Assembly (NCBI GenBank): GCA_947566075.1
Contig: CANOIM010000002.1
Location: 1-64,000 of the forward strand
Origin: an uncultured Eggerthellaceae bacterium
Lineage (GTDB): Bacteria; Actinomycetota; Coriobacteriia; Coriobacteriales; Eggerthellaceae
Length of the DNA stretch: 64,000 bases
Direction: 5' to 3'
The notes under the pieces were generated by a model that was not told the origin of the DNA, made no database searches, and worked only from the letters and a program-made list of their open reading frames with translations. A program made the position numbers and the translations under genes. This document shows, piece by piece, positions 25,578-34,046 of this stretch (position 1 is the stretch's first letter; the number at the start of each line of letters is the position of its first letter).

Positions 25578-26975
25578 ATCTTCATCGATAAGGTGCATAT
25601 CCATGTCAAGGGCGGCGACGGCGGAGCGGGATGCATGTCCTTCCGCCGGGAAGCCCATGTGCCCAAAGGGGGGCCTGACGGGGGAGACGGCGGCCACGGC
25701 GGCAATGTGGTGCTGGTAGCTGACGCTCAGAAGTCCTCACTGATCGACTTCCGCTTCAAGCATCACTTCAAGGCCACCCGCGGCACCCACGGCAAAGGGT
25801 CGAAGATGCATGGGAGCCGTGGTGAGGACCTCATCCTCAAGGTGCCCGTGGGCACCCAGGTGCGGGAATACTCCGAAGAGGACCGCACGACAGGAGAGCT
25901 CATCGCTGACCTCTCCCATGAGGGAGAGCGCGTGATCGTGGCCGAAGGCGGTGCTGGTGGCCGCGGCAACATCCATTTCGTCACTTCCACGCGTCGGGCC
26001 CCTGCCTTCGCTGAGCTGGGAGAACCGGCTAGGGAAGGCTGGATAGAGCTGGAGATGAAGCTTCTGGCCGATGCGGCGCTGGTGGGCATGCCCAGCGTAG
26101 GGAAATCAAGCCTCATCGCCCGGATGAGCGCCGCCAAGCCCAAGATAGCTGACTACCCCTTCACCACCTTGACGCCGAACCTGGGCGTGGCCACCTCCGG
26201 TGATGACAGCTTCGTGTTGGCCGATGTTCCGGGGCTCATCGAAGGGGCCCATGAGGGGCGCGGGCTGGGCCATGAGTTCCTGCGCCATATAGAGCGCAGC
26301 GCGCTCATCGTCCATGTGGTAGACATCACCGGTGGCTTCGAAGGCAGGGATCCGGTGGCTGATTATGAGATCATCACCGAAGAGCTGGCCCGCTATGCCG
26401 ATGAGCTTGCTCAGCGCCCGCGGATCATTGTGGCGAACAAGGTGGATGCCGTTCCTGAGGATGATGAGCGTCTTCAAGCTTTGGCAGAGCGGGTGCGGGC
26501 GGATTCCCTTGAGGCGGCAGGGGGAGACGAGTTCGCTCCCAGCCCCATAGATCCGAAGCTCTATCAGGTGAGCGCCGTCACAGGTCAGGGCATAGATCAG
26601 CTCAAGGCTGCCATCGCCTCCAAGGTGCGCGGGTTGAGGGAAGAAGCCGCGAAGGCCGATGAGGATGCGCCCTCCTATGATCAGGTGTGGGAGCTCAAGC
26701 GCCACAAGCGGGACGCGGCCTTCACCGTCACCCCTGAGGGTGAGGGTGCTTGGCGGGTGGCAGGGCGTCAGGTAGAGCGCATGGTGGTGCAGACTGATTG
26801 GGATAACGAAGAGGCAGTGGGATTCCTGCAGCATCGGATGCGCCGGTTGGGCGTGGATGACGCCTTGGCGGCAGCGGGGGCGCGCGATGGGGATGAGGTC
26901 CGCATCTGCCAGATCGCCTTCGACTACGAATCCGCTGACGGTGCTCAGGACATCTTCGCGGAGCTGGACATCTAG
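25578..26975 (+). CDS. obgE: GTPase Obg, apparent AUC start codon
   Basis: 465 aa counting the AUC as Met. Obg fold (1-160; GGDGGAGCMSFRREAHVPKGGPDGGDGGHGG region), G domain (GMPSVGKSS P-loop, ADVPGLIEGAHEG switch, ANKVD, VSAVTG) and the C-terminal OCT domain (about 370-465). Ribosome assembly and stress GTPase. Family members start MFIDKV; here ATC-TTC-ATC-GAT-AAG-GTG (from 25578) encodes (M)FIDKV and an SD AAGGAG lies 7 nt before the ATC. The first conventional start, GTG at 25593, is 22 nt from that SD and would delete the first beta strand. See the finding on this start. Confidence 0.9.
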   Translation: MFIDKVHIHVKGGDGGAGCMSFRREAHVPKGGPDGGDGGHGGNVVLVADAQKSSLIDFRFKHHFKATRGTHGKGSKMHGSRGEDLILKVPVGTQVREYSEEDRTTGELIADLSHEGERVIVAEGGAGGRGNIHFVTSTRRAPAFAELGEPAREGWIELEMKLLADAALVGMPSVGKSSLIARMSAAKPKIADYPFTTLTPNLGVATSGDDSFVLADVPGLIEGAHEGRGLGHEFLRHIERSALIVHVVDITGGFEGRDPVADYEIITEELARYADELAQRPRIIVANKVDAVPEDDERLQALAERVRADSLEAAGGDEFAPSPIDPKLYQVSAVTGQGIDQLKAAIASKVRGLREEAAKADEDAPSYDQVWELKRHKRDAAFTVTPEGEGAWRVAGRQVERMVVQTDWDNEEAVGFLQHRMRRLGVDDALAAAGARDGDEVRICQIAFDYESADGAQDIFAELDI

Positions 26976-28133
26976 ATGAGTGCCTCTCCTTCCCTCTCAG
27001 GCGTTCAAGGGCCCTGCGCGGGTCAGCGGATCGTCATCAAGATAGGGTCATCCACCATCACCTCGTCAGACAGCTCCATCGACCGTGGCTGGATGGGAAA
27101 GCTAGCCGGTCAGGTGGCCCAGCTCAAGGAGGCAGGAGCTGAGGTGGTCATCGTCTCCTCAGGGGCCATCGCCTCGGGGCTTGAGCGGCTGGGCATGGAA
27201 CGGCGTCCGAAGGACATGCCCACCCTCCAGGCTGCAGCTTCGGTGGGGGAGGCGGCGCTCATGGCCGCCTACGAGGATGCCTTCGCTCCCTTCCAGCTGA
27301 CCCCTTCCATCGTGCTACTCACCCGCCGTGACACCGCAGACAGGGAGGCGTATCTCCACGCCCGGGATGCCCTGGAGCGGTTGCTGGACTTGGGGATCGT
27401 GCCCATCGTCAACGAGAACGATACCGTGAGCGTGGAGCAGATCCGATTCGGTGACAACGACACCCTGGCGGCTCTCGTGGCCTGCCTGGTGCATGCCACG
27501 ATGCTCATCATCCTCTCGGATATAGAGGGGCTCTTCGACGCTGATCCCTCCACCAACCCCCAGGCGGCCCTGGTGCCCCGGGTCCAGCGCATCGACCGTG
27601 CGGTCATGGGCGCAGCAGGGGGGCCGGGGTCCTCGGCCGGTTCCGGGGGCATGGTCACGAAGATCCGTGCGGCCCGCGTGATGATGGCGGCAGGGATACC
27701 CATGGCCATCGTCCAGGGCAAGGAGACGGAGAACATCGCGAAGACGGCTGAGGGCCACTGCCCGGGAACGCTCTTCGCCTGCTCTGCCCTTCCCCATGAG
27801 ATAACCCCCCGAAAGCTCTGGCTGGCGTTGGGGGACGCGGCGCGGGGAGAGGTGAGCGTGGACGAGGGGGCCAAACGGGCTCTGGTACAGCAAGGCGCTT
27901 CCCTCTTAGCTGTAGGGGTCCAGGCGGTCAGCGGCTGCTTCGAGGCGGGAGACATCATCGATGTCAAGGATGCGGACGGCGTTGTCATAGGCCGGGGCAT
28001 CGTGGGCGCCTCCAGCGATGCGGTCATGCTCGCCCAGGGCAAGGGCACCGATGAGCTGGCCCGCAACCGCCTTCTGGCACCCATGGCAGAGAAGCCCTTG
28101 ATCCACCGGGATGACCTGGTGGTCTTCGAATAG
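26976..28133 (+). CDS. proB: Glutamate 5-kinase
   Basis: 385 aa. First step of proline synthesis, ATP-dependent phosphorylation of glutamate. Amino-acid kinase domain with VIKIGSSTIT, VSSGAIASGLERLG and FGDNDTLAALVA, then a C-terminal PUA domain (about 290-385). The ATG directly abuts the obgE stop. proA follows. Confidence 0.97.
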   Translation: MSASPSLSGVQGPCAGQRIVIKIGSSTITSSDSSIDRGWMGKLAGQVAQLKEAGAEVVIVSSGAIASGLERLGMERRPKDMPTLQAAASVGEAALMAAYEDAFAPFQLTPSIVLLTRRDTADREAYLHARDALERLLDLGIVPIVNENDTVSVEQIRFGDNDTLAALVACLVHATMLIILSDIEGLFDADPSTNPQAALVPRVQRIDRAVMGAAGGPGSSAGSGGMVTKIRAARVMMAAGIPMAIVQGKETENIAKTAEGHCPGTLFACSALPHEITPRKLWLALGDAARGEVSVDEGAKRALVQQGASLLAVGVQAVSGCFEAGDIIDVKDADGVVIGRGIVGASSDAVMLAQGKGTDELARNRLLAPMAEKPLIHRDDLVVFE

Positions 28134-28143
28134 GAGTGCAGAT

Positions 28144-29439
28144 ATGGATAGAGCCCAGCAGATGGAGACCATAGCCCGGCAAGCGAAGGAGGCAGCCCGG
28201 GCTTTGGGGGCATCCACCGAAGATGAGCGCAATGCCGCCCTGGCAGCCATGGCCCAGGCTCTGCGGGCAAGCAGCGCGGCCATCCTGGCGGCCAACGGAC
28301 GCGATGTGGCAGCGGCTCAGGCTGCAGGGGTCAAGGATTCGCTCATAGACCGCCTGCTCCTGGATGATCAGCGGCTAGAGGATATGGCTCTGGCCCTGGA
28401 GGAGCTCATCGGACTGCCTGATCCGGTGGGCCAGGTCCGGGAGGAGCGCAGGCTGCCCAACGGCCTTCAGCTGACCCAGGTGAGCGTGCCTTTGGGGGTG
28501 GTGGCCGTCATCTATGAGGCCCGTCCGAACGTCACCGCGGATGCTGCGGGCATCTGCCTGAAGTCTGGTAACGCTGCCATCCTGCGCGGCGGTAGCCTGG
28601 CGGCCGCCTCCAATGAGGCCTTGGCGAACGTCTTGGCTGAGGCTGCCCGATCAGCAGGGTTGCCTGAACACGCCATCCAAGCGGTGACCACCACAGACAG
28701 GGCGGCCACTGATGCCCTCATGCAGCTCCACGGCCTGGTGGACGTCATCGTGCCCCGGGGAGGAGCGGGGTTGATCAAGCATTGCGTGGAAACCTCTAAG
28801 GTGCCGGTGATCGAGACGGGAACGGGCAATTGCCACATCTACGTTCATTCCAGCGCTGATATGGCCCAGGCTGCGGCTATCGTGGAGAATGCCAAGTGCC
28901 GACGCTATGGGGTGTGCAACGCCGCTGAGACCTTGCTGGTAGATGAGTCCATTGCACCTCGCGCGTTGCCTCCCATCCTCGAGCGGCTCATGTCCCAGGG
29001 CGTGACCATCCACGCTGATGATGCCGCCTATGCCCTGGCATCTGGGTTGGATGCCTTCGCCCAGGATGCGTCCGGCAGCCCCTTGCTGGTGCACGGAGAT
29101 GAGACGGACTGGGAAACGGAATACCTCTCGCCGGATATCGCCCTCAAGCTGGTGAGCGGGGTGGACGAGGCCATCACCCATATCAACCGCTATGGCACGG
29201 GCCATTCCGAAGCCATCGTGGCCCAAGATGAGGCTGCCATCAATGCCTTCCTAGCCGGGGTGGATGCCGCGGCGGTCTACGCGAACGCCTCTACCGCCTT
29301 CACCGATGGCGGCCAATTCGGCTTAGGGGCTGAGATCGGCATCTCCACCCAGAAGCTCCATGTGCGGGGGCCTTTCGCCGCTGAAGCGCTCACCTCTACC
29401 AAGTACCTCATCCGCGGCCAAGGCCAGGTGCGCAGCTGA
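28144..29439 (+). CDS. proA: Gamma-glutamyl phosphate reductase
   Basis: 431 aa. NADPH-dependent reduction of glutamyl phosphate to the semialdehyde. Aldehyde-dehydrogenase fold with catalytic Cys in RRYGVCNAAETLLV and the signature TDGGQFGLGAEIGISTQKLH. SD AGGAG precedes the ATG at 28144, 10 bp after proB. Its stop overlaps the nadD start (ATGA). Confidence 0.97.
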   Translation: MDRAQQMETIARQAKEAARALGASTEDERNAALAAMAQALRASSAAILAANGRDVAAAQAAGVKDSLIDRLLLDDQRLEDMALALEELIGLPDPVGQVREERRLPNGLQLTQVSVPLGVVAVIYEARPNVTADAAGICLKSGNAAILRGGSLAAASNEALANVLAEAARSAGLPEHAIQAVTTTDRAATDALMQLHGLVDVIVPRGGAGLIKHCVETSKVPVIETGTGNCHIYVHSSADMAQAAAIVENAKCRRYGVCNAAETLLVDESIAPRALPPILERLMSQGVTIHADDAAYALASGLDAFAQDASGSPLLVHGDETDWETEYLSPDIALKLVSGVDEAITHINRYGTGHSEAIVAQDEAAINAFLAGVDAAAVYANASTAFTDGGQFGLGAEIGISTQKLHVRGPFAAEALTSTKYLIRGQGQVRS

Positions 29440-30032
29440 TGGCCCACGTGGGTGTGATGGGTGGCACCTTCGATCCTATCCATCTGGGGCATCTAGTCTG
29501 CGCTGAGATGGCCCGGGATGCCTGTGGGCTGGATGAGGTGCTCTTCGTCGTGGCGGGCAACCCCCACTTCAAGCAAGGCATCTTCTTGGCTCCCGCGCAG
29601 GATAGGCTTGCCATGGTGCAACGGGCAGTGGAGGGCAATAGCGCCTTTGCGGTCAGCAGCCGTGAGATAGCGCGAACGGGCATCACCTACACGGTGGACA
29701 CCTTGGAGGAGCTTTGCGAGGAAAGGCCGGAGGCCGAGCTCTCCTTCATCCTGGGGGCGGATTCGCTGCTCACGCTCTCAAGCTGGAAGGATGCCGCTCG
29801 GATCGCTCAGCTTGCGCGCATCATCTGCTTGGCGCGGCCGGGGTATCAGATAGATGAAGCGCTCCTCAGCTCCTTGTCCGATCAAGGCTTCCTCATAGAG
29901 GCGGTGCGCGCTCCCTTGCTGGATATATCCTCGAGCGATATCAGGGATCGTGTTCGCAACGGCCAGACCATCCGCTATCTCGTTCCTGATAAGGTGGGTA
30001 GCTACATCTGTGCTCAGGGATTGTATCGGTGA
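29439..30032 (+). CDS. nadD: Nicotinate-nucleotide adenylyltransferase
   Basis: 197 aa. Adenylates nicotinate mononucleotide in NAD synthesis. GGTFDPIHLGHL holds the HxGH motif; the second signature is LDISSSDIRDRV. One-base overlap with proA. Confidence 0.95.
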   Translation: MAHVGVMGGTFDPIHLGHLVCAEMARDACGLDEVLFVVAGNPHFKQGIFLAPAQDRLAMVQRAVEGNSAFAVSSREIARTGITYTVDTLEELCEERPEAELSFILGADSLLTLSSWKDAARIAQLARIICLARPGYQIDEALLSSLSDQGFLIEAVRAPLLDISSSDIRDRVRNGQTIRYLVPDKVGSYICAQGLYR

Positions 30033-30042
30033 GGAGGGCAGC

Positions 30043-30702
30043 ATGACTGACCCATTGAGCGATGAGGGCCTTCGGCAGATGCGTGCTCTGGCGAAAGAGC
30101 GCGTCTCTAAGAAGCGCTTCGCGCACATGGAGGGCGTGGCGGATACCGCTCAGCTGTTAGCGCGCACCTATGGGCAGGATGAAGCCAAGGCCCGGCTAGC
30201 GGGGATCCTCCATGATTGGGATAAAGGGTTGGATAATGACCAGATACGGGCAAAGGCGCGGGATCTGGGGCTAGATGAGGTGCTGGGGGAATGGATGATC
30301 GCTCACATGCCTCAGGTGCTCCATGGTCCCACGGCAGCTGAGGGGCTCCGGCGCACTGATCCTGAGATACCCGAAGACGTCCTGAGCGCCATCTACAAGC
30401 ACACCATCGCTGCTAGGGAGATGAGCCCGCTGGATAAGATCATCTATATTGCCGATGCCATCGAGCCCAATCGCAGCTTCGCCAAGGCGGAAGAGCTTCG
30501 AGGGCTCATCGGCAAGGTCAGCCTGGATGAGCTCTATTTCCAGGTCTACAAGTTCTGGATCGAGGCGCTGATCTCCCACGATGAGCTGCTCCATCCGGAT
30601 ACCCTGGCCATCTGGAACGAGATGACGTTCCCGAAGGCCCACGCCCATCTGCAACGGTACGAGAAGAGATGCAAGGAGAAGAAGCATGAGCGTCACAGCT
30701 AG
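30043..30702 (+). CDS. yqeK: YqeK family HD-domain Ap4A hydrolase
   Basis: 219 aa. HD-domain hydrolase of diadenosine tetraphosphate (symmetrical). Metal ligands: FAHMEGV His, the LHDWDKG HD pair, and YKHTIAA/DKIIYIADAIEP further on. nadD-yqeK-rsfS is a conserved trio. SD GAGGAGGG before the ATG at 30043. The end overlaps rsfS by 17 bp. Confidence 0.92.
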   Translation: MTDPLSDEGLRQMRALAKERVSKKRFAHMEGVADTAQLLARTYGQDEAKARLAGILHDWDKGLDNDQIRAKARDLGLDEVLGEWMIAHMPQVLHGPTAAEGLRRTDPEIPEDVLSAIYKHTIAAREMSPLDKIIYIADAIEPNRSFAKAEELRGLIGKVSLDELYFQVYKFWIEALISHDELLHPDTLAIWNEMTFPKAHAHLQRYEKRCKEKKHERHS

Positions 30703-31096
30703 AGAAGCCGCGCTGATAGCTGCGCGGGCCGCCGACGGGAAGAAGGCCACTGATATCGTGGTCCAGGAAGTGGGGCCCCATATCGGTGTCACGGACTACT
30801 TCGTGATCGTGACCGCAGCCAACAACCGTCAGGTGGATGCCATCATCGATGAGGTGGAGGATAAGCTGCGGGAAGAGTGCGGGATGAAGCCCGAAGGCCG
30901 TGAGCTGGCCCCTGATGGGTCGTGGTCCCTCTTGGATTACGGGACCGTGGTCATCCATGTGTTCCAGCCGGAGACACGAGACTATTACCGGCTTGAGACG
31001 CTCTGGAATGAGGCCCAGATGCTAGACCTCTCCGCTGAGGAGGGCTTCGAGCATCTGGAATACGGTGAGCGCATCGCAAAGCTCTTGGGGGCCTGA
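30686..31096 (+). CDS. rsfS: Ribosomal silencing factor RsfS
   Basis: 136 aa. Binds L14 and blocks 30S-50S joining under starvation. Signatures: GVTDYFVIVTAANNRQVDAI, GSWSLLDYGTVVIHVF, and DYYRLETLW. SD AAGGAGAAG inside the 3' end of yqeK. Confidence 0.95.
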   Translation: MSVTAREAALIAARAADGKKATDIVVQEVGPHIGVTDYFVIVTAANNRQVDAIIDEVEDKLREECGMKPEGRELAPDGSWSLLDYGTVVIHVFQPETRDYYRLETLWNEAQMLDLSAEEGFEHLEYGERIAKLLGA

Positions 31097-31175
31097 CGCC
31101 CCTTCGGCCTCTTCAGAGGGCATTCCTTTGCCGTTCGCCCGTCATCTTGAACCGTTCACCCCTTCAGGCTCACGC

Positions 31176-31213
31176 TTCCTAGAAGCGGCAATAGATACCG
31201 TCGCTTCTAGGAA
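31176..31213. promoter_or_regulatory. 12-bp perfect inverted repeat upstream of the BTAD regulator
   Basis: TTCCTAGAAGCG (31176-31187) and CGCTTCTAGGAA (31202-31213), 14-nt spacer. Candidate operator or hairpin; no T-run follows. Confidence 0.5.
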
Positions 31214-31311
31214 CCTTTGCCAGCTCCCCCGTTGCTCCTCTTGTGGGGTGCATCGGGCATCCTCCTGAGCACGCTTGGGGGTGAAGCCCTACCATCTTCG
31301 CCGCCTTTCCG

Positions 31312-31327
31312 CCGGATCGCGATCCGG
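31312..31327. promoter_or_regulatory. 16-bp perfect palindrome before the BTAD regulator
   Basis: CCGGATCGCGATCCGG ends 14 bp upstream of the ATG at 31342 and abuts the ribosome binding site (GAGGGG). Candidate autoregulatory operator or translation-masking hairpin. Confidence 0.5.
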
Positions 31328-31341
31328 AAGAGGGGCTACCT

Positions 31342-33924
31342 ATGTCAACGTTCATCGAATCCTGTTGTTGCCACGGGATCCAGCCGAAGGGTGTCGTGGA
31401 GAAGAAGAGGATAGCCCGTCCCGAAGTGGTGGGTCTGCTGCTCAAGGATAGGAGCGTTCCTCGATTCATCATCGCCCCCGATGGCTATGGGAAGACCCAT
31501 GTCGCCTTCGAATACGCTGGCATCATGTTCGCGTTCGAGCGGGTCATCTGGGTCCAATGCGCTTCTCCGTGCTTCATCCGTGACCTAGACTCATCGCGCT
31601 TATGCGCGGAGCTCCTCCTAGCCCAGGACAAGACGGCGCTCGTGGTCTTCGATGGGTTGCCCACCCTAGACCCGGGGCGGACACGGGCGCTCTCCGATGT
31701 CATAGATGGCCTGTTGGAAGCCTCTTGTGAGGTGATCGTGGCCTGCACGCCCGCGGCGGACACCTTCGCTGCCTGCCAGCAGGATCGCATCCTGGTCACG
31801 AGCCATGACCTCTTGCTGGATGAGACGCTCCTCGAGGCCATGGGCGAAGAGCCCTGCTCCCACCAGAGCATCCCTTGCATGGCTTGGGGTCGGAGGGGAG
31901 CAGAGCGCCTCTTGGAGGGATGCGCTGCCGAGGAGATGCCTGCGGATGTGCGGCTGGCCATCTTCTTGTTCTTGGCCGTGGGATCCGGGGATGGGCTGTC
32001 TTTGCTCAGCCTCTTCGAGGCGAAGCGGGCCCAGGAGATGCTGGGATACCTCCATGAGCATTACACCTATCTAGGGATAAATGCTGAGACGGGGCGGTTC
32101 GAGGCGCTGGTCGTTTCGGTGGACAAGCTCAAGAGCAGCTTGCTAGCCTCTTTGGATGAGCTGGCATTCTGCACGTCTTTGGGAACGGGAGATGCCCTTG
32201 GGTGCCATATCGCTGACGTTCTCTGCAGGGAGGGCGATGCTGCACGCGCTTGCAACCTCCTGGCCCGCTTCATCACGCCTGCAGCCGCTCTTGCTTGGCT
32301 GAAGGCCCATGGGTGGCAGGTTCTTTGCTCAGGGGCACCGCTTGCGGTGGTGTCATTGGTTGACCACCTCAGAGCAGCGAAGGCGAGCAAGGCTGCTACG
32401 GACTTGCAGCGGACCTATGCCCTCTTATTCCTCGACCAGGCTGAAGAGGCTGCTGCGGGAGCGAAGCGCGTGCTCAAGCTGGGAGATGCCCAACGCCAGG
32501 AGCGGCTGGGGGCTCTTTGCCTGCTGACACGATGCGCTCTGCCCCAAGGGGATCAGGGAACATCGCTCAGCCTGGCCGAAGAGCTCTCGAACAAGCAGCC
32601 AAGGTCTGGTGAGTCCCTCGGCATCATCGCCCTTGCCAAGCTCATCTTCTCCCTCTCTTTGGGCGATCCGCCTGACCCTGCTGGCTTGGAGGAAGCGCGG
32701 GATGCTCTGGAGGGCCATCCTGCTTCGCAGATGACCCGTTTGGCCCTCTCCCAGCTCTTAGGGTGCATATGGATCTTGGAGGCCTTGGCCGCTTTGGGGC
32801 CTCAAGGAGCGGCCGAAGGGGCGGGGGAGCGCAAGGAAGCGGTAGAGAAGGTCTTGGACCTGGCGGCTCTCTGCGTGGGGAAGGTCTTCTGGGACAGGCG
32901 CTCCCAACAGCTCCTCCAGCTTCCCCTCGCTCTCTTGAGCTTTGATGACGCCGTCTTCAAGGCCTTGACCGCACGCCTGGGTGGTGGCCTTGCCGAGGAG
33001 GCATCGGCGGTTGCTGCGAAGGCGCTCGTCAGCCTCCAAGCGCAGCGGCGCCTGTGGACGAAGGCTCAGGAAGACAAGGCTCAGAAGCGCCATGCCTTCG
33101 ATGCCACCCATCCTGATGCCTTTCGCCTCCCGGCCCCCAAGCCCTCCCTGGTGCCTGCCTCTGCGCCTCAGCTGGAGGTGCGCATGTTCGGTGGCTTGGA
33201 AGTGAGGATAGACGGGGAGATGGTGGACCCTCGGAAGCTCTCGCGCAAGCGCACCAAGACGCTGGCTTCGGTCTTGGCTCTCAATAAGGGACGGGAGATA
33301 TCCCGGGAGCGGCTTTGCCAGCTCATCTGGCCGGATATGGATGCGGATGAGTGCCGCAACAGCTTCTATTCCATCTGGGCTTCGCTCAAGAAAGCGCTTT
33401 CCCTGGAGGGTCAGTGCCCCTATCTCATCCGGTCCCAGACGGGGTGCAGCTTGGATGCGCGCTACCTCTCCACCGACATGGAGAGCTTCGATGCCACCTG
33501 CTCCTCCTTGGTATTCGGGGGAGGGGAAGGGGGCAACTGGGAAGACCTCTACCTCAGGGTGACGACGCTCTTCTCAGGAGAGCTGCTGCCAACGGAACTG
33601 GAGTGCACCTATGTGAAGGAGATACGGGAGCGGTGCCGCAACCGCTTGGTGGATGGGCTCATCGCAGCATCTCTGCGCCTGGCTCGCTCCGGTGAGCACA
33701 CGGGTTCCCTTTGGTTCGCTCGGGAGGCCTTGCGACGGGATAGCCGACGGGAGGATGTGCATATCGCGCTCATGGAGGCCCAGATCGCCGCCAACCAGCG
33801 CGGCCCTGCCCTAGAGACCTACTTCCAGTGCCGTCGGTTCCTAGCGGAGGACCTGGGGATAGACCCTTCGCCCAAGCTGGTGAGCCTCTATCGTTCCATC
33901 ATCGAATACGAGGAGGCGCTTTGA
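31342..33924 (+). CDS. Large transcriptional regulator: NTPase-like domain plus winged helix and BTAD
   Basis: 860 aa. N-terminal STAND-like NTPase region with a P-loop-like APDGYGKTH (45-53) and LVVFDGLPTL as Walker B; a long helical, TPR-like middle (about 300-600); an OmpR/SARP-type winged helix from about 610 (LEVRMFGGLEVRIDGEMVDP, RERLCQLIWPD); and a bacterial transcriptional activator domain at the C-terminus (LARSGEHTGSLWFAREALRR, LGIDPSPKLVSLYRSI). Probably a ligand-sensing activator; target unknown. SD GAGGGG; two strong palindromes lie upstream. Confidence 0.85.
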   Translation: MSTFIESCCCHGIQPKGVVEKKRIARPEVVGLLLKDRSVPRFIIAPDGYGKTHVAFEYAGIMFAFERVIWVQCASPCFIRDLDSSRLCAELLLAQDKTALVVFDGLPTLDPGRTRALSDVIDGLLEASCEVIVACTPAADTFAACQQDRILVTSHDLLLDETLLEAMGEEPCSHQSIPCMAWGRRGAERLLEGCAAEEMPADVRLAIFLFLAVGSGDGLSLLSLFEAKRAQEMLGYLHEHYTYLGINAETGRFEALVVSVDKLKSSLLASLDELAFCTSLGTGDALGCHIADVLCREGDAARACNLLARFITPAAALAWLKAHGWQVLCSGAPLAVVSLVDHLRAAKASKAATDLQRTYALLFLDQAEEAAAGAKRVLKLGDAQRQERLGALCLLTRCALPQGDQGTSLSLAEELSNKQPRSGESLGIIALAKLIFSLSLGDPPDPAGLEEARDALEGHPASQMTRLALSQLLGCIWILEALAALGPQGAAEGAGERKEAVEKVLDLAALCVGKVFWDRRSQQLLQLPLALLSFDDAVFKALTARLGGGLAEEASAVAAKALVSLQAQRRLWTKAQEDKAQKRHAFDATHPDAFRLPAPKPSLVPASAPQLEVRMFGGLEVRIDGEMVDPRKLSRKRTKTLASVLALNKGREISRERLCQLIWPDMDADECRNSFYSIWASLKKALSLEGQCPYLIRSQTGCSLDARYLSTDMESFDATCSSLVFGGGEGGNWEDLYLRVTTLFSGELLPTELECTYVKEIRERCRNRLVDGLIAASLRLARSGEHTGSLWFAREALRRDSRREDVHIALMEAQIAANQRGPALETYFQCRRFLAEDLGIDPSPKLVSLYRSIIEYEEAL

Positions 33925-34046
33925 TGATGGAGAAATGGCTACGAGAGCGCTTTCAGCGGCAAGGCTGTATTAGAATGTCCGTTCGAGAAAGAAGGCCCCG
34001 TAAAGGGGCTCACGACAGCCAAACCAGAAGGAAGATCCGCTAGATC

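Noticed and set aside
25593..26975. GTG at 25593 as obgE start
   Set aside because: Too far from the SD and removes the conserved FIDKV strand; kept only as the alternative.
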